Part shown: one piece after another, positions 37,335 to 51,299 of the stretch
How the letters are laid out: each line of letters opens with the position of its first letter
Position numbering within the stretch: position 1 is the stretch's first letter
Origin: Aphidius gifuensis
Lineage: Eukaryota; Arthropoda; Insecta; Hymenoptera; Braconidae
Length of the DNA stretch: 64,000 bases
Reading direction: 5' to 3'
NCBI RefSeq assembly: GCF_014905175.1
Contig: NC_057792.1
Span: 20,590,963-20,654,962, forward strand
The notes under the pieces: model-generated
What the model saw: only the letters and a program-made list of their open reading frames with translations
Databases searched by the model: none
Told to the model about the DNA's origin: nothing
Translations under genes and position numbers: made by a program

Positions 37335-40233
37335 ATGATGATGACGTTTAAAAATAAACACATTGCTCTTATAATAATATTATTATTTGGCTTACTACTT
37401 GCAATATTTGACAGGTAATTATTAAACAATGGAGGATTGTTAATAATAATAAATGCCTAATAAAATAATTATTAATTTTACAGTATTATTTGGTGTGCTA
37501 TCATTTGTTCTCTATTTATTATTGGTGATATTTGGGGAATTAAAATTATTAAATTAATAGATGACTGGATTAAAAATAATGTAAATAAAAACATTGATAA
37601 GCCTGAAGACAATAATAAAAAATGTAAAGTTTGCAATGAACATTCATGCAATAGGCATCGACCTTCTGGCTATTTTGGAGATGTCAAAGTTCCCAAGGAT
37701 TTCGATTATGCACTTAAAAATGTAATTAAATTAATCACAGTATAATCCAGTTATCATGTACTAATTAATTTATTATTTTAGCTGTTGGAAAAATTACTAG
37801 ACACGTATGTTTGCACATGGTACTCATACATATCAACAGAAAAAATATTTGTACATCACTTGAAGCAAATAATTGCAACGACAATTATAAAAATAATCAC
37901 TAGACTATTGTCTGTTGATATATCAAAAATAATATTTAATAATTTAATACCAGTTGCTCTTGAACATGCAAAAGACTGGAAATTAATGGTTGAAAAATCA
38001 AAATTAAAAGGTGGTAAACCAGAAGATTATGTGATTGATTGCATTGGAAATAAAATACATCCAGCAGCATATTCAAGACAATCTGAGATTGATTATTTAA
38101 GAAAATTAGTAACTGCATTATTGCCATTTGTATTATCAAGTACTTACATTTCCACAAATAACAAGGTAAAAATTTAAAAATATAAAATAAACAATGACAA
38201 TTAATTAATAAATAATTTACAGGTGATATTGAGAGAAATATTGGCTAACTGGGTACTTTTGCCTGCAATTGATGCTCTAGCTGATCCAAATAACATTAAT
38301 TTTTTAATAGAACTATGTACACAATACGAAGGAACACTGTCAAATGAAATTGATGCTATCAGTGTGCCTGTTCTTGATTCCTGGATGTCACCAGTGGCTA
38401 CAAATAAATCATCAGACACAACATTAAAGCCTTCACTTGATGAAATTCTTAATAATCCACAATTATTATATTTATTTATGCGACATATTAAAGATAAAGG
38501 ACCAGTTAATCTTTTACAATTTTGTCTTGATATTGATGATTTAAGTAAAAGAATGTTAAATCCAGAAATGACACCAGAAATTGAAGAAATATTATTTACT
38601 GATGCTAGTAATATTTATTCAACGTACTTAAAACCTGATGGTCTAGAATATCTTGATCTTCCAGATCACATTTGTGATGGTATGAAAAAAATACTTGATG
38701 GTGGTGTTAATAAAATTCAAGAATTACGTACATCACGTCCACTTTATCAAGCACATCAAGAAGCACATGGTTTGTTAGAAAAATTATGTCTATCATCATT
38801 TCATAATAGCTATGAATTGTATGAATATATTTGTGGCTCAACAATGCCAATAAATTCAACTACATCATCAAGTCAAAGTTCAACAAGTTCCAGTGGTGTT
38901 GGTGCACGTCTTGGTAATCAATTGGGCAAAATACGTGGTGTTTTACGTTCAACAGCTGTTGATGGATCAATATTCGAAACAGAAAATGTATATCAAGCTG
39001 AAGAAGTTGATTGTACACCACGTACATATAATGATGCTAATTTAAATGATAATGATGATAAAGCTAATCGTGATTTAACAACATGGAGAATAACCATACC
39101 GCATGTTGATACTAGTGATGTGTGTCCACTGTATATTATATCAATTGACAATACAGCTAATAATAAATCATGGACTGTGTTACGTTGTGATAATGATTTT
39201 TATAATTTACGTGGACGTTTGATTGAATTTCATGGTGATAAAGAATTAAATGATTCAATATTACCATCAAGAAAAAATCAAAATTTATCATTAACCACAA
39301 ATCGACAAATTTATCAAGATTTTATTCAAAACTTATTATGCAAATTAACATTAAAAAATAGTGAATTGTTGTATATATTTTTAACAGTCACAAATGTCAA
39401 GCCGTATTTAACAAATTATAGTACAGATATTGGTGTACTTTATCAAAGTGTTGCACATAAATTAAGAAAAGAAAAAGGACAGAATTTGGATAAATTTATG
39501 AATACCTTTTTATCATCAGTTATTAATGTCAAGTATGAACAACATACTGATGTTGGAGTTGACTTGACAAATGACGAACAGCTTAATGATTTTACAAAAA
39601 TTAAAGAGAAGAAATTTCTTCAAGAACCATTTGGTAATAATTTAAATATCAATCATCAAATTGAAATAACTAATTCATTTGATAAACAACAAGTTAGAGG
39701 AGCTTGTTTTTGTATTGCTGAAGCTGGTAATTTATTATTAATAATTTATTTATATACTTAGTTTTGTTTGAATAATAATTGAATTATTTGATTTATTTAT
39801 TTTAACAGTTGAAAGTTTGATGGATGTTCCTGAATCAGCATCAAGAATCATTTGGCTTGTGGCATGTTTAAATCGTTCAAGATTTGATTCATTTTTAAAT
39901 AAATATCTTGATGATACACTTGTCAAGTTACTCAGCGGTGGGCGTGCAGCAATTGTCATTGAACTTTTACAAAAGGCAATATTCAATGAAAATAATTCAT
40001 CGGAACCACAATCAGTTTATATCAAAGATGAAAAATGTTATCGTAATGCTAAGCAAGGACTGTACAGCTTATTGCCTTGGTGGACATTTGGATTGCTTGA
40101 TAATTATTGGAGAAAATTAATGATCTCACTCTTTGAACCTCTTCAAAGTCCAACTCTAAATAAACATCTTGCTTATGTACTTGTTGATCAAGTTGTTGCT
40201 AAAATATTTCCAGAATTATTACAAAATAATTAA
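37335..40233 (+). CDS. SNX14: sorting nexin 14 (PXA-RGS-PX-nexin C)
   Basis: ER-anchored tether of the SNX13/14/19/25 group, linked to lipid-droplet contacts and lipid homeostasis. Exons 37335-37414, 37484-37721, 37782-38165, 38223-39726 and 39809-40233 (phases 2, 0, 0, 1) encode 876 residues. Order: two adjacent N-terminal membrane segments; a Cys/His motif CKVCNEHSCNRHRP as in vertebrate SNX14; PXA domain (LLEKLLDTYVCTWY to NFLIEL); RGS domain (LLYLFMRHIKDKGPVNLLQF to LYEYICGS); PX domain (WRITIPHVDTSD to LLYIFLTV); nexin C-terminal domain (VPESASRIIWLVACLN to KIFPELLQ). In the PX domain the usual RRY of the phosphoinositide pocket reads LRC. Any of three in-frame ATGs at 37335, 37338 and 37341 could start. 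Convergent with Tret1. Confidence 0.95.
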
Positions 40234-40844
40234 TCATTTACATTCACATTTAAAAGCATTTATTAATTTTAAAATTTGTTAAATTATTCATCATTCAATA
40301 GTAAATTTATCTGAAATAATCTGTAAAAATTTGTAAAAAAAAAAAAAATATTTATAAACTATAACTGTAAAAAAATTTGTACATTAAAACAAAAATTTTA
40401 TATAATTTGTTAAATTAAAAAATGCAATTAATTTAAAAATTGAAAAGTCATTTATTTACATATTTCATTTATATATATTTTATATTTTTCAATATCTAGT
40501 CATTACAGATTTGTTTGTTTTTTATTATTATATTTTGTTTGTTTTTTTCTATAAATAATACATTACAGCTTATCTCGTTAGCGAGTATACGTATCTGTTA
40601 TTAAAAACGAATCAGTCTTATAAACGCAAACGACAAAAAAAATTGAAAAAAAAAAAAGAAAATAGCTGATAAAATCTATCTTAAAAATTCTATGTGTGTC
40701 TATGATGTGTGTCTGTGTGGGTGTGTCTATAATTATGTAAATATATATTCTATTTAAAACAAAAAAAAAAAAAAACTAGAAAAATGCATTTATAATATAA
40801 AAAATAATTTTTCTTTTTGTTGATTAACTTTTTTTCTTTTTAAT
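40234..40844. other. convergent 3' region, SNX14 and Tret1
   Basis: Both 3' UTRs meet here. A TG-rich microsatellite is at about 40691-40730. No gene seen. Confidence 0.55.
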
Positions 40845-42818
40845 TTACATTTTTGAATTACTATTACTATTGTTATTTTGTGTTGTTGTTGTAATTGGTT
40901 CACCACTCAATTCACATTGTATTTCTTCCAATGTTTTACCTTTTGTTTCTGGAACAATTAAAAATACAAAAACAAATCCAAGTGCACAAATAAATGAAAA
41001 TATCCAAAATGTACGATCTGAGCCAAATGAAGATTCAAAATTACTATAAAATTTAGTTACAAAAAATGCCATAATCCAATTGAATAAACATGCACTACTA
41101 CCAGCAATGCCTTTAATTTGTGGTGAAAATATTTCACCCATCATCATCCATGGAATTGGACCAAAACCAATTGAAAATAAAACAATAAATAAACAAATAG
41201 CAACAAGTGGTACCCAACTAATTGATGATACATCAGTACCATTTGATTGTAAGTTAAAATAAAAACCCATTGTAAATGCAGATATACACATAAATGCACT
41301 TGATACTAATAACAATACACGTCTGCCTAATCTATCAACAATTAATGTACTTATAAATACAGCAACAACTTGCATGATACCAACAATAACTGTTTGTAAA
41401 TTTGGATCCATATTAGCACCAGCACTTTTAAATATTTTACCAGAATAAAATATAATTGCATTAACACCACTCAATTGTTGAACAGTCATTAATCCAAATG
41501 CAATAATTAAACCTCTTCTTGCTGCTTTTGTTTTAATTGCTGATAAAAATGAAATTGTATTTCTATTTGCTTCAGCAAGTGCTTCATTTTGTGCAGTCAT
41601 TTCTGGTTCAATATCATATGTCGATCCTCTTAGCCATCTGTAACTTGATCTTGCTGAATTAATTTGTCCTTTTTTTAATAAATAAACTGGTGTTTCAGGC
41701 ATCATAATAAATACAGCACAAAATACAAGTGGTACTATTGCTGATACAATTGATAATACACGCATACTCATAAATGTACCAAGTGTATATGTCATTAATA
41801 TACCAACAGTTAACATCAATTGAAAGTATGAACCAAGTGTACCACGTATTGAACTTTCAGCAATTTCAGCAGTATACATTGGTGCTGTTACACAAAATGC
41901 ACCACCACTAACACCAAGTATAAATCTTCCAATGTAAAACATTTTAACTGAACTTGAAAATATTATTAATAACCAACCAATTGTAAATGGTATTGTCAAT
42001 AATAACATGGCTTTTTTACGTCCAATTTTATCACATATTATACCAATTGGTACACATATTGCAGCTGCACCTAAATTAAATATTGATCCAATCCATGCAA
42101 ATTGTTCATCATCAATTCTTATGTTATATTGTTTATCAAGTTCAATTCCATTTTCACCAGCTGGTGATGTCCAACCAAGTACCATACCAGCAGCAAGTGC
42201 ACCAAGTGTTGATGCCAAACCAGCAACATATTGTGGTACTTTTCTTGCTTTATTTACACTTTCACCACCTCGTGAAACAAGAGTTTGTTGAGATATACCA
42301 ATATTTTTTTCAGGCATTTTTGATGATGTTGATGATGTTGATGCTTCCGACAGTAGAGGTGTTGTTTCACTCACCTATCAACAAACAATAATTAAACATA
42401 ATTAATAACAAGAATACAAAAATATTATTTATAAATTTTTTTTTTGTTTTTTTTCTATAAAATATCGATGTTTAAATTTCCCTCGAAATTTTAATTCGTT
42501 CGAAATTTAACCGTAAATAGCGCTTTAGTGTTTTTCCACTGTTTTATAAATATTATTATCATTGTTATCAATTGTTATTGTTATTTAATAAATATGGCTG
42601 ACAACAGCTGACAATGTTATCTTTACTATGTTTTTTTTTATGCCCCACCTTATTTTTTTTTTTTTAAACAAACTGCGTTGTTTAATTTCATTCAATTTAT
42701 AATTAAAAATACTGACCCAATTATTAAAATTAAATTTGTGATTTGTGTAATTAATTTTTTTATTTTTACGTACAAAGTTGAGTGAGCTTGTTGACTGCAT
42801 TCCATTTGTGTAATCCAT
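40845..42818 (-). CDS. Tret1: facilitated trehalose transporter, Tret1-like (MFS sugar transporter)
   Basis: Twelve-helix plasma-membrane transporter that moves trehalose down its gradient between fat body, haemolymph and tissues. The main exon is 40845-42374 on the minus strand. It begins GTG AGT GAA directly after an acceptor AG, so it lacks its own start before Met in SKMPEK. A 45-nt upstream exon at 42774-42818 (MDYTNGMQSTSSLNF, donor GTACGT) joins in phase 0, giving 524 residues; this exon is inferred. Family motifs: DKIGRKKAM after helix 2, YTAEIAESSIRGTL, PETPVYLLKKGQ, VQQLSGVNAIIFYSG, DRLGRRVLL and PETKGKTLEEIQ. SETTPLL gives an acidic dileucine sorting motif. Part of this exon is copied at 53613-54016 and a relic lies at 8339-8360. 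Substrate specificity is by family inference; other hexoses are possible. Confidence 0.9.
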
Positions 42819-45800
42819 GTTTACAAAACAAACTTTGTGTTTTTTTTTTTTATAGCAATTTGACAGATGGACAAAATATAAAAACACAATCGAACTAATT
42901 TTTTAATACACTATTCAATTTATATATTCTATTTTCAATGCTAGGTTTTTTTTTGAGTATCGATTTTTTTAATTTGTAGATTTTAATTTTTTAACAACTT
43001 GAAGATCTTGCCTGACAGTTATCCACTGACTAAGGTGTTTTTTTTACTTTTTCTTTTAGTTTATTTTTTTTTATTTTAATGACTCACTGACAATAAAATT
43101 ATTATCGGTGTTTAATTATTATTGTGATTATCTCTTGGATTTAGCAGTAAATATTCATTTTTTTTCCTCAGTAATTTGTTGTTATTGTTTTACATATTTT
43201 TATTTTTTTTATTGTTATTAAAAAAATATTTTATTTCGATCGTTCAATGAACGTTGACATTGAATAATGAGGCATAAAAAATTCTTTACTTTTTTTGTTG
43301 ACATTGATAAATTCAAAACGTGATATGTATTTTAACATTTTTTTTCCGTTTTATTATTTATTTATTTATTTATTTTTTTTGAGCAAATCAATAGTGAATG
43401 TTTATATATTTTTCTAGGCTGATTTTTATTATTTAAAATAATTTTTATCTACACCTAATAATATTTTTTTTAAATTAAAAATAATACAATTAAAATTCAA
43501 ATTTAATATTTTAAATTAATATAATTTTATTTTGTGAAAATTATTTTTAATCTTGACAATATTTAATCTACAAATATAATTTTTATCTTGATGACATTCA
43601 TTTTATTGTCAGCTCATTTAAACAAATAAAAAATCAAAATTTACAATTATTTAATTATAACGCACAACTGTAAGATGTTAAATATTTACAGTAATTATTA
43701 ATTAATAATAACATTATCAAAATTAAATTGAACGGAAATTTTTAATTGACGTTAATTGAACATAAATAATTATTTATTTTATGTAAATAAAAAAATAAAA
43801 AATAAATAAAACCAAATTAAACTAACAAATCAATGGACATATTATTTTGAATAAAAATAATGACAAATAAGTATTATAAATTTGTTTTTTTTTTTATTAA
43901 AAAAATTCATAATCAAATGATAATATTTTTTTTTATTTCAGGAAGGAATGTTGTTCGTTGAAAAAAAAAAAATTAACATCCGATTATATAATAGATCAAC
44001 TTGCGATTTGAGTATAAATGCCGGATGAGGTGTGACATTGCTTTGTAGCGGATTAAAAAAATAAAAAGTAATAATAATAATTAATAAATAAATAAAGCAA
44101 ATAATTTAGTTTGATTGATACAATTTCAAGCTGTTCAAGTAATTTATTTGCATTTTTAATGTCCATCATAAAATTGCATTAAAAAAAGTTGTAAATATTT
44201 AATGCGTTTTTATTACGCGTTTAAAAAATAATAATAGTTGATTAATTTTATAGAAAATAAGTTTATCAATTGAACGATGTTTGTCTTGATAATTTAGATT
44301 AATTATTTTTCTATTATTACTTTTTTTTTTGAATGAGAAAGAGAGATAATTATTTTGTAAAAATATTATTTATTTTTCTTGTTGCATTATGAGGAAGAAA
44401 GGAAAGTTTTTGATACAAATTAAACCGATTTTAATCAAATACCATTATCAGAAAAAAAAAAAACATGCGCAATGTATTTATTCAGCAGAAAAAAAAAGTA
44501 AAAAAAATATATAATTAATAGTCGTGGATGAAAAATAATAGAATACTTTCACTGATATTTAAATAGGTCAATCGATTATAATATTAATTTTAAAAAATAA
44601 TAGAAATAGAAAATAGTTGTGCATAAAAAATTATAGAAAAAAAATAAAATAAACAAAAAAATTGTTAAATAAATTTTATAATTATTAAAAATTAATTTTA
44701 AATATTTAATTATCTATTTTATAAATTTGAGATTTTGTTTTTTGAATTTGTCATCGGTCAGAAAATAATAAAAAAAAAAAACCACAATGACTATAAGATT
44801 AAAAAAATCGCGTGATATGAAAAACAATTTGATAACATTCTTATGATTTTGTAATCAAAATTTTATTTTAATAGGTTTTTTATTTTTTATATATAATATT
44901 TGAAAAATAAAAATATTCCACTGCTAATAATTAACAAATATCGCCTGATTCTCTGCTGATTTTATATCAATATTAATCTGTAATTAGCAACGACAAAAAA
45001 TTCAGCTAATAATTAAAAAATATCACCTGATTCTCTGCTAATTTTATTTCGATATTCATCTGTAATTAGGAACCGAAAAAATTTCATTATTCATCGAAAA
45101 TAATTATCAATTTTTCTTTGTTAAATTTAGAGTTATAAATTTGCATTTAAATATAATTGCAGCTTTTTTTTTTTCCTTATAATTTATGCATTTTTTTATT
45201 TCATCATTTAAAAAGAAATATGATTAATTTGTTTCTTGAATGTTTAAATAAATTGAGATATTAATGTCATTAATTTATGAAATATTATCAAGTGGATATA
45301 ATTATTGCCCTTATGACTTTTAATTTTTAATTTTCATTTTATATACCACGTGGTTAGCACACTGATAACTCAAAATAATGATGAAATAAAATTTATTAAT
45401 TAAAAAAAATAATGAATTATGTAAGATTAAAAAATGCTATCAATAAATTTTGAAATAATATTAAAAATTATTACGAAAAAAAAATATTATTTCAGTTTGT
45501 TTTTTTAGAAAAAAATTTAAAATTATATTTTCAAATTTTTTCGGCAAATAATTATTGTTATAAATTCATCATTGAAATTGAGAATAAGATGTAGTTGGCC
45601 GTTGGGATATAAAGAGAAAATATTGAACTGGTAAAATCGAAAAAATTGAATTGAGGTAATTTTTTTTTATTCTTCAAAATTATAGCTCTGTTGAATAAAA
45701 TTTTCAAGATTAAAAAATTCACTTGTAAAATCAATTAAATTTTTTTTCCATTTAAAAAATTATATCTACTCAAATAAAAAAATTACCCTCTTAATTTAAA

Positions 45801-46213
45801 ATATTAAAAATAACAAAAAATATAAATTATTAAATAAACTCTACCAGAAATAATAATTCTCAAGTATTCCCATAAAATGAATATAAAAATACAAATTAAT
45901 TCTTCAAATAAAAAATAATTTCCCTCGAGTAATTTAAAATATTAAATCAATTAAAAAACAAATTGAAAGATAATATTAAATTATAAAAAAATTATAGAAA
46001 TAATATTTAAAGAAAAAGAAAAAAAAAATTCCTACCCTAAATATTCTGTTGTTAATTCCAAATTCAATTTGTTCACTTTGAAATATTTTCCTTGATTATC
46101 TTCATTCGCGTGTATAGTTTTTTTATATTGTTAATTAAATAAATATAATTTATTTAAATAATATAAATTATTTTGAATATAAACACTTGTTCATTGGCAC
46201 TTTGACTCAGTGC
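42819..46213. other. gene desert, left part (5' region of Tret1)
   Basis: Very AT-rich. A minus-strand TATAAAA lies within about 35 bp of the proposed Tret1 start codon (complement near 42850-42857). Apart from a duplicated segment at 44923-45086 and the predicted exon at 46036-46216, I see nothing that supports a gene. Confidence 0.5.
44923..45086. repeat. tandem duplication, two ~82-bp units
   Basis: GCTAATAATTAA...CCTGATTCTCTGCT...ATCTGTAATTAG appears at 44923 and again at 45005 with a handful of substitutions. Function unknown. Confidence 0.65.
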
Positions 46214-46216
46214 ACT
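46036..46216 (-). other. predicted non-coding first exon, minus strand
   Basis: Runs from the initiator A (complement of 46216) to a donor ATTTAGG|GTAGGA at 46035. It contains two short upstream reading frames and no ATG in frame with Tret1. The only minus-strand gene downstream is Tret1, so it may be a distal 5' UTR exon. Inferred only. Confidence 0.35.
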
Positions 46217-46249
46217 GATCGTTCTTTGGTAAACTCGTCGGCTTTTAAA
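46214..46249 (-). promoter_or_regulatory. minus-strand TATA-like plus initiator core promoter
   Basis: On the minus strand TTTAAAAG (complement of 46242-46249) is followed about 31 bp later by TCAGT (complement of 46214-46218), a canonical spacing. It may be a distal Tret1 promoter 3.4 kb upstream of the proposed coding start. Confidence 0.4.
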
Positions 46250-49200
46250 TCGGGGCAAATTCTCCCACTACAAATATTAAACTTGTACCAATACACATCA
46301 TCGCATAAAAAATCCATCAACAACAGCCAAGCTTTGAAGAGTTTCTGATGATGATAACACAAAATAATAAAAAACAACCAAGAAGGAAAAATTGTTAAAA
46401 AATATAATCAAGAAAAATAAAAAAAATAAAATGAAACGAATTGAGACAATAGATTTAGTATGTGTGCACAATATATATTTAATCATTTAAATCAATGATC
46501 CGTCTACAAATCCAACCAAGATGCAATGTATCAAGTATCGATAAGAATAATCATACAAACATATCTATAAACTTGAATTTATATCTTATTTTTTTCCAGT
46601 TAAACTCATTCAAGTACCACCTGTTGTATCAAATCACAATTTTCAATTAATTATTTATTATTAAATCCAACAATTCAAATTAATAAATAATTTCACTATT
46701 TTTATTCAAGTAGTTTAAAAAAAAAATAAATAGAAAAAATTATTTTTAAAATTGCTTGGTGTTATCAGTCATTGATAATGAGTCAATTTTCGAAAATAGT
46801 TAAATAATTTTTATGAAAATAGATAGGCAGTAACGACCTTGTTGAAAATATATAAAAAGTAATAATTATTTTTTTTTTTCTATTATTGTTATAAAGCTTT
46901 AAATATATATTTTTAGATAATATAAAATGTCATTAGTAGATAAATGTTTTTTTTTTATAAAAAAAAAAATATATTATTATTTTTATTTTTGACAGAAAAT
47001 AAATTAAGGAAGTCTTACCAACTTTGTGGCCTCAGGGGTTGGTTTTTTTCCGTAAAAAAAAAAATTAATAAAAGCTAAACATTAGTAATTTTTATAATTA
47101 AAAATTTATATAAATAAAATTATTTTTTAAAATAATTATCACATTAAATCACTTGTAGTTTTTTTTTTTATTTGTTGATTTATAATTTTATGACACTTGA
47201 TAGATGAAGATGAGAATAGTTTAATTTGTGTTGATATCGTTTGATTGTCTTTTAGTGTATGGCTAGTTTCGAAACAAGCCCTCAGCTCGATCGATTTCTA
47301 CTGAGCGCAAGTGAAACTCGTGGCAAGAATACTTGTCGTCATCAATGTCGTCTAACAAGTGGAATAAAAAAAATACAAAAAAAAATAATAATAAAAAAAA
47401 TAATAGTGGGAGAGAAAATTTATTACAAATAGAAAGAAGGAACCATACGTTGGCCCTCTCTCTATTTTTCTCTCTTATAAATTGGCTTTTAAAATTATTT
47501 TTCTTTGAGACACACCTTTGTGCCACTACGACAATATCATTGAAAATAAAAAAAATTAAAAATTATATTAAATTATTAGCCGATTACATTCAATATTTTT
47601 CTATTTTTTTTTTTTCTTTGATAAAAAATTGCTACAGTATTTAATCTTGACGTTGTATTTTTATAATTAAAAAAAAAAAAAAATAAATCTTAAGAATTTT
47701 ATTAATTTTTTTATTTATAAATTTTACTAATGCTTTTTAAATAATTATTTTTATCTTTGTATATATTTATCTAGATATTAAAAATGTGTAATAATAAATT
47801 ATCATAATAATTCTCATTATAAAAAAAAAACGACCAATTGATTTTTTTAATTATTCCGTAAGCTATTTTAATTTTTTTTTTTTAAATTCCACGAGTTGTT
47901 GAATTAATCATGAATAATATTAAAATTACTAAAAGAATTTTCATCTATTTTTTGTATATAATTATATACAGCTTTAAATATATTCAAATTATTTAAAATT
48001 TTATTCTCTCGAGTTTTAGAAATTTTAAATTTCTTATTTTTTCGAGGCTATAAAAAATATTTGTGTCATAAATAAATGGGTTTAGTTTTACTATGATGTA
48101 AATATAATTTAAAAAAATAAATAAATAATCAAGCACTTGATAATACGTAAGAAAATAATTATTGAGTAAAGTTAATAACTAAGGAATTTAAGAATGGGGA
48201 TTCTCCCGCTGACATTGGCATTGCAATTCGCGTGTTACAGGTTGTGACGTAATTTGACGTTTTGCATTTCAATTCAACTCATATATTACCATTTAATTAA
48301 TTTTTTTTTTCTTTTTTTTTTTTATCATATCTAAGCCAATATTACGACGGTATATTGGATCATAACTATCGGTCATTAGTCTTTACATAATTAAAAAATA
48401 ATCAAACAATTTATAAACTTGAAAATAAAAAAACAAAAATCCTTGTAATAAATTTACAAAACTTTCGTATTTATAAAAATGTTAAAAATTAGAAATTTAC
48501 CTTTCTCAATATAACGACAAAATACTCAACAATTATTCTAAAAAAATTTTATAAAAAAAAATTACTTGAAAGTTTATTTAAAAAATTTATGCAAAAAAAT
48601 TTAAATGGAATTTTTAAAATGATAATTTTTCATTATTTTTAGATGATAAAAAAAAATATTTATTTTACGATAAGAATAAAAAATTAAATTTTCAAATAAT
48701 ATATATCTATAATAATAATACTATTTAACCTTGAATAAAAACTGGATAATTTTATTTAAAAAATATATTCAAATAAAAATCTCTTGATAGCTGTGAATAG
48801 TTAAAATAATCAAGCAACTTTTATATTTCAAAAAATAAATAAAAATTTATTCTCTAGGTCAGACTATAGGCTAGTCAGAAATTCCATAATACAATCTCAA
48901 AAAAAATTTAAATAAACGTGTTCATAATTTTCAGCTAGAAAATATTTTTTTTAAATATTAACAACATTTATCTTTAAACAATTATTTACAGTACATTACA
49001 AATTTTTTTTTTTTGATTCACATACGTATTGATAAACGCGTAATACAACTGTGATAATAATAATAATAATAATAATATTAATAACAATGATAATGATAAT
49101 AAAACATGTGTATTAGTATTTGTTGAGAATGGAATGTGGTTTTTTTTTGCGATGATAATTGAGCGATCATTCTTGACTTGAATAAAAAAATAATAAAATA

Positions 49201-51290
49201 CATACATTTTAATGTGTCAAATGTTATCAGGGAATGATGTATCATTGATAAATAATTTTATTTGAAATATATATACATGAATTGCATTAATTACACAATT
49301 TAAAAATTTATATTTTTTTTTTTAAATTATCAGTATTTTGGTTTATTATTATTGGCTTTAATATAACAACAAAAATAAAAAGTTTATATAATAAATTATT
49401 GTGACAAAAAATATTTAGAGTCCAAAGTTAATTTTAAATTATTGTTATTATAAAAAAAAAAGGAATTATCAATTAATGATAAGTGTTTAAAAAAAAAATA
49501 TATTTTCATGTAATTTTTAATTATAATTATGAAAATAATTAATAAATTAATTTTAATATATTTTTTTTTATTTTGTAGTATTAGTTTTACAAATTGCGGG
49601 GTATTATGAATTTTCCATTAGAAAATTTTAGATATTAAACGTATGAATTTGCCTGAAGGTATATGTGAAAATATTTGTATCGAGCAAGTTGATAAAGTCA
49701 ATACACACACATACACAGACATTGAAATTTGAACATGATAAAATTTAAAATGAAAAATAAAATTAAATAAATAATTTATTTAAAATTTAAATATAGTAAA
49801 ATAGCTGAAAATTTCATTGATAAACTTTTTTCATCAATTTTATTTTTCATCGAGTTTAACTCGGGTTAATTTAAAGAAAATAAATTGAAAATAAAAATGA
49901 CCGAGTAATTAAATAATCCATTGAAAATAATACTCAATAATTGCACTCGTTGATTGAAAAAAAAAAAAATTATTTTAAACGTTTCATTTAACTCGAGATG
50001 ACAGTAAATTTTATTGCTTTAATTATATTCTCTCTAAAATAAAAAGTTAAAATAATTGAAAAATAAAATACTCGTGAAAATGGAAAATTTTTTATCTTTT
50101 ATTGAAATACGTATTTGTTTTGTTGTTTTTTCTTTTTTTCTATACAGATCAATTGAGTGGAAAAATTGAAAATCAAGTGACTGGTTTTTTTTTTATGATT
50201 ATTTTTTGAATGGAAAATAGATAAACATGGCATTTTTTTAAAATAATAAAAATATAAAAAATTCGATAAGTATGGAATGTAAAAAATAAAAATTTAAAAC
50301 AATAACAAATAAATTTTTTATGAATATTTTCAATTGTCAATAAAAACCAGCTAAAAGCCTAAAAAAATTACAAAAATTTATTGTAAAAAATATGCTAAAT
50401 GCTAGATAAATTTATAAAACTTTTTTACTATTATTAAAATTTTATTTATATAATGGAAAAACTTGGACATTCCTTAAAACGTGTTAATAATAAAAAAAAA
50501 AAAATTTGTAAATAAAAAAAATGTATAAAAAATTTGAATAAAATGTTTATTTAAATTATGCATATTTTATTGACTTGTTTGAAATTATGTTTGAGTAATT
50601 GTAAATAAGTTAATGGTTAAATATTACATTTAAATTATTTAAGTAGTCACTAGATGATAATGTCAGTTTAATGTCAAAATAAAAAAAAGCGTCGTAATTA
50701 AATTAATTATTTTTTTTATAAACAAAATTCGTTCGTCAATGTCAACAAAAAAAATAACAACAACAAAGTATGAGATAATTTTTTTATTTATTTTTTTTAA
50801 TTAAAAATTTGTTAATACGAATAGTCTGTATGTTTGTTGGTAATGTTGCGTGTATCACGCAGTTTGAAAGTGACTTGAATGAAAAAAAAATAAATCATAC
50901 ATGCATACAAGATCCAGGATCAGGGTGATACCTTCTCGGAAGTCAAAACGGAATTACCGTAATTATTTTGGGCTGTGCAGGCTTGACTGTATCTTGTTAT
51001 TATATTTTTTTTTTTTTATTTAAAGGTTTTTATATTGTTATAAATAATTGATAAATGAATTTCATGAAAATATTTTCATATTATCAAATTAAACAATAAT
51101 ATTTTTAAGAGGAAAATGTCATTTTTTAAAAAATTTTATTATCTTTTCATGTCACATAACTGATGCAAATTATTAATAAGAATTTTTAATTATGATTCAT
51201 TGATTGAGGCGTTTATTATGTATGCCATTCAATGTCAATCGAAACCCAAGGTTGTTTGTATTATTAATTTTCAATTCAATTTAATTTTAG
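46250..51290. other. gene desert, central part
   Basis: Mostly homopolymer-rich AT sequence. Less AT-rich patches at 47255-47345 and 50895-51000 interrupt it and could be regulatory. A trinucleotide AAT microsatellite lies at about 49056-49100. No gene or RNA gene is recognised. Confidence 0.5.
46536..46543. promoter_or_regulatory. perfect DRE (TATCGATA)
   Basis: The consensus DREF-binding palindrome lies about 320 bp upstream of the minus-strand core promoter at 46214-46249. The 8-mer can occur by chance but its position supports a promoter here. Confidence 0.35.
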
Positions 51291-51299
51291 ATCAAATTT

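Noticed and set aside
42585..42887. 100-codon minus-strand frame as a separate gene
   Set aside because: Only the 15-codon part ending at a donor is useful, as the Tret1 first exon; the rest reads into AT-rich intron.
47263..47644. Opposed open frames in the gene desert
   Set aside because: Lys/Asn- and Phe/Leu-rich products from homopolymers; no splice structure or family resemblance.
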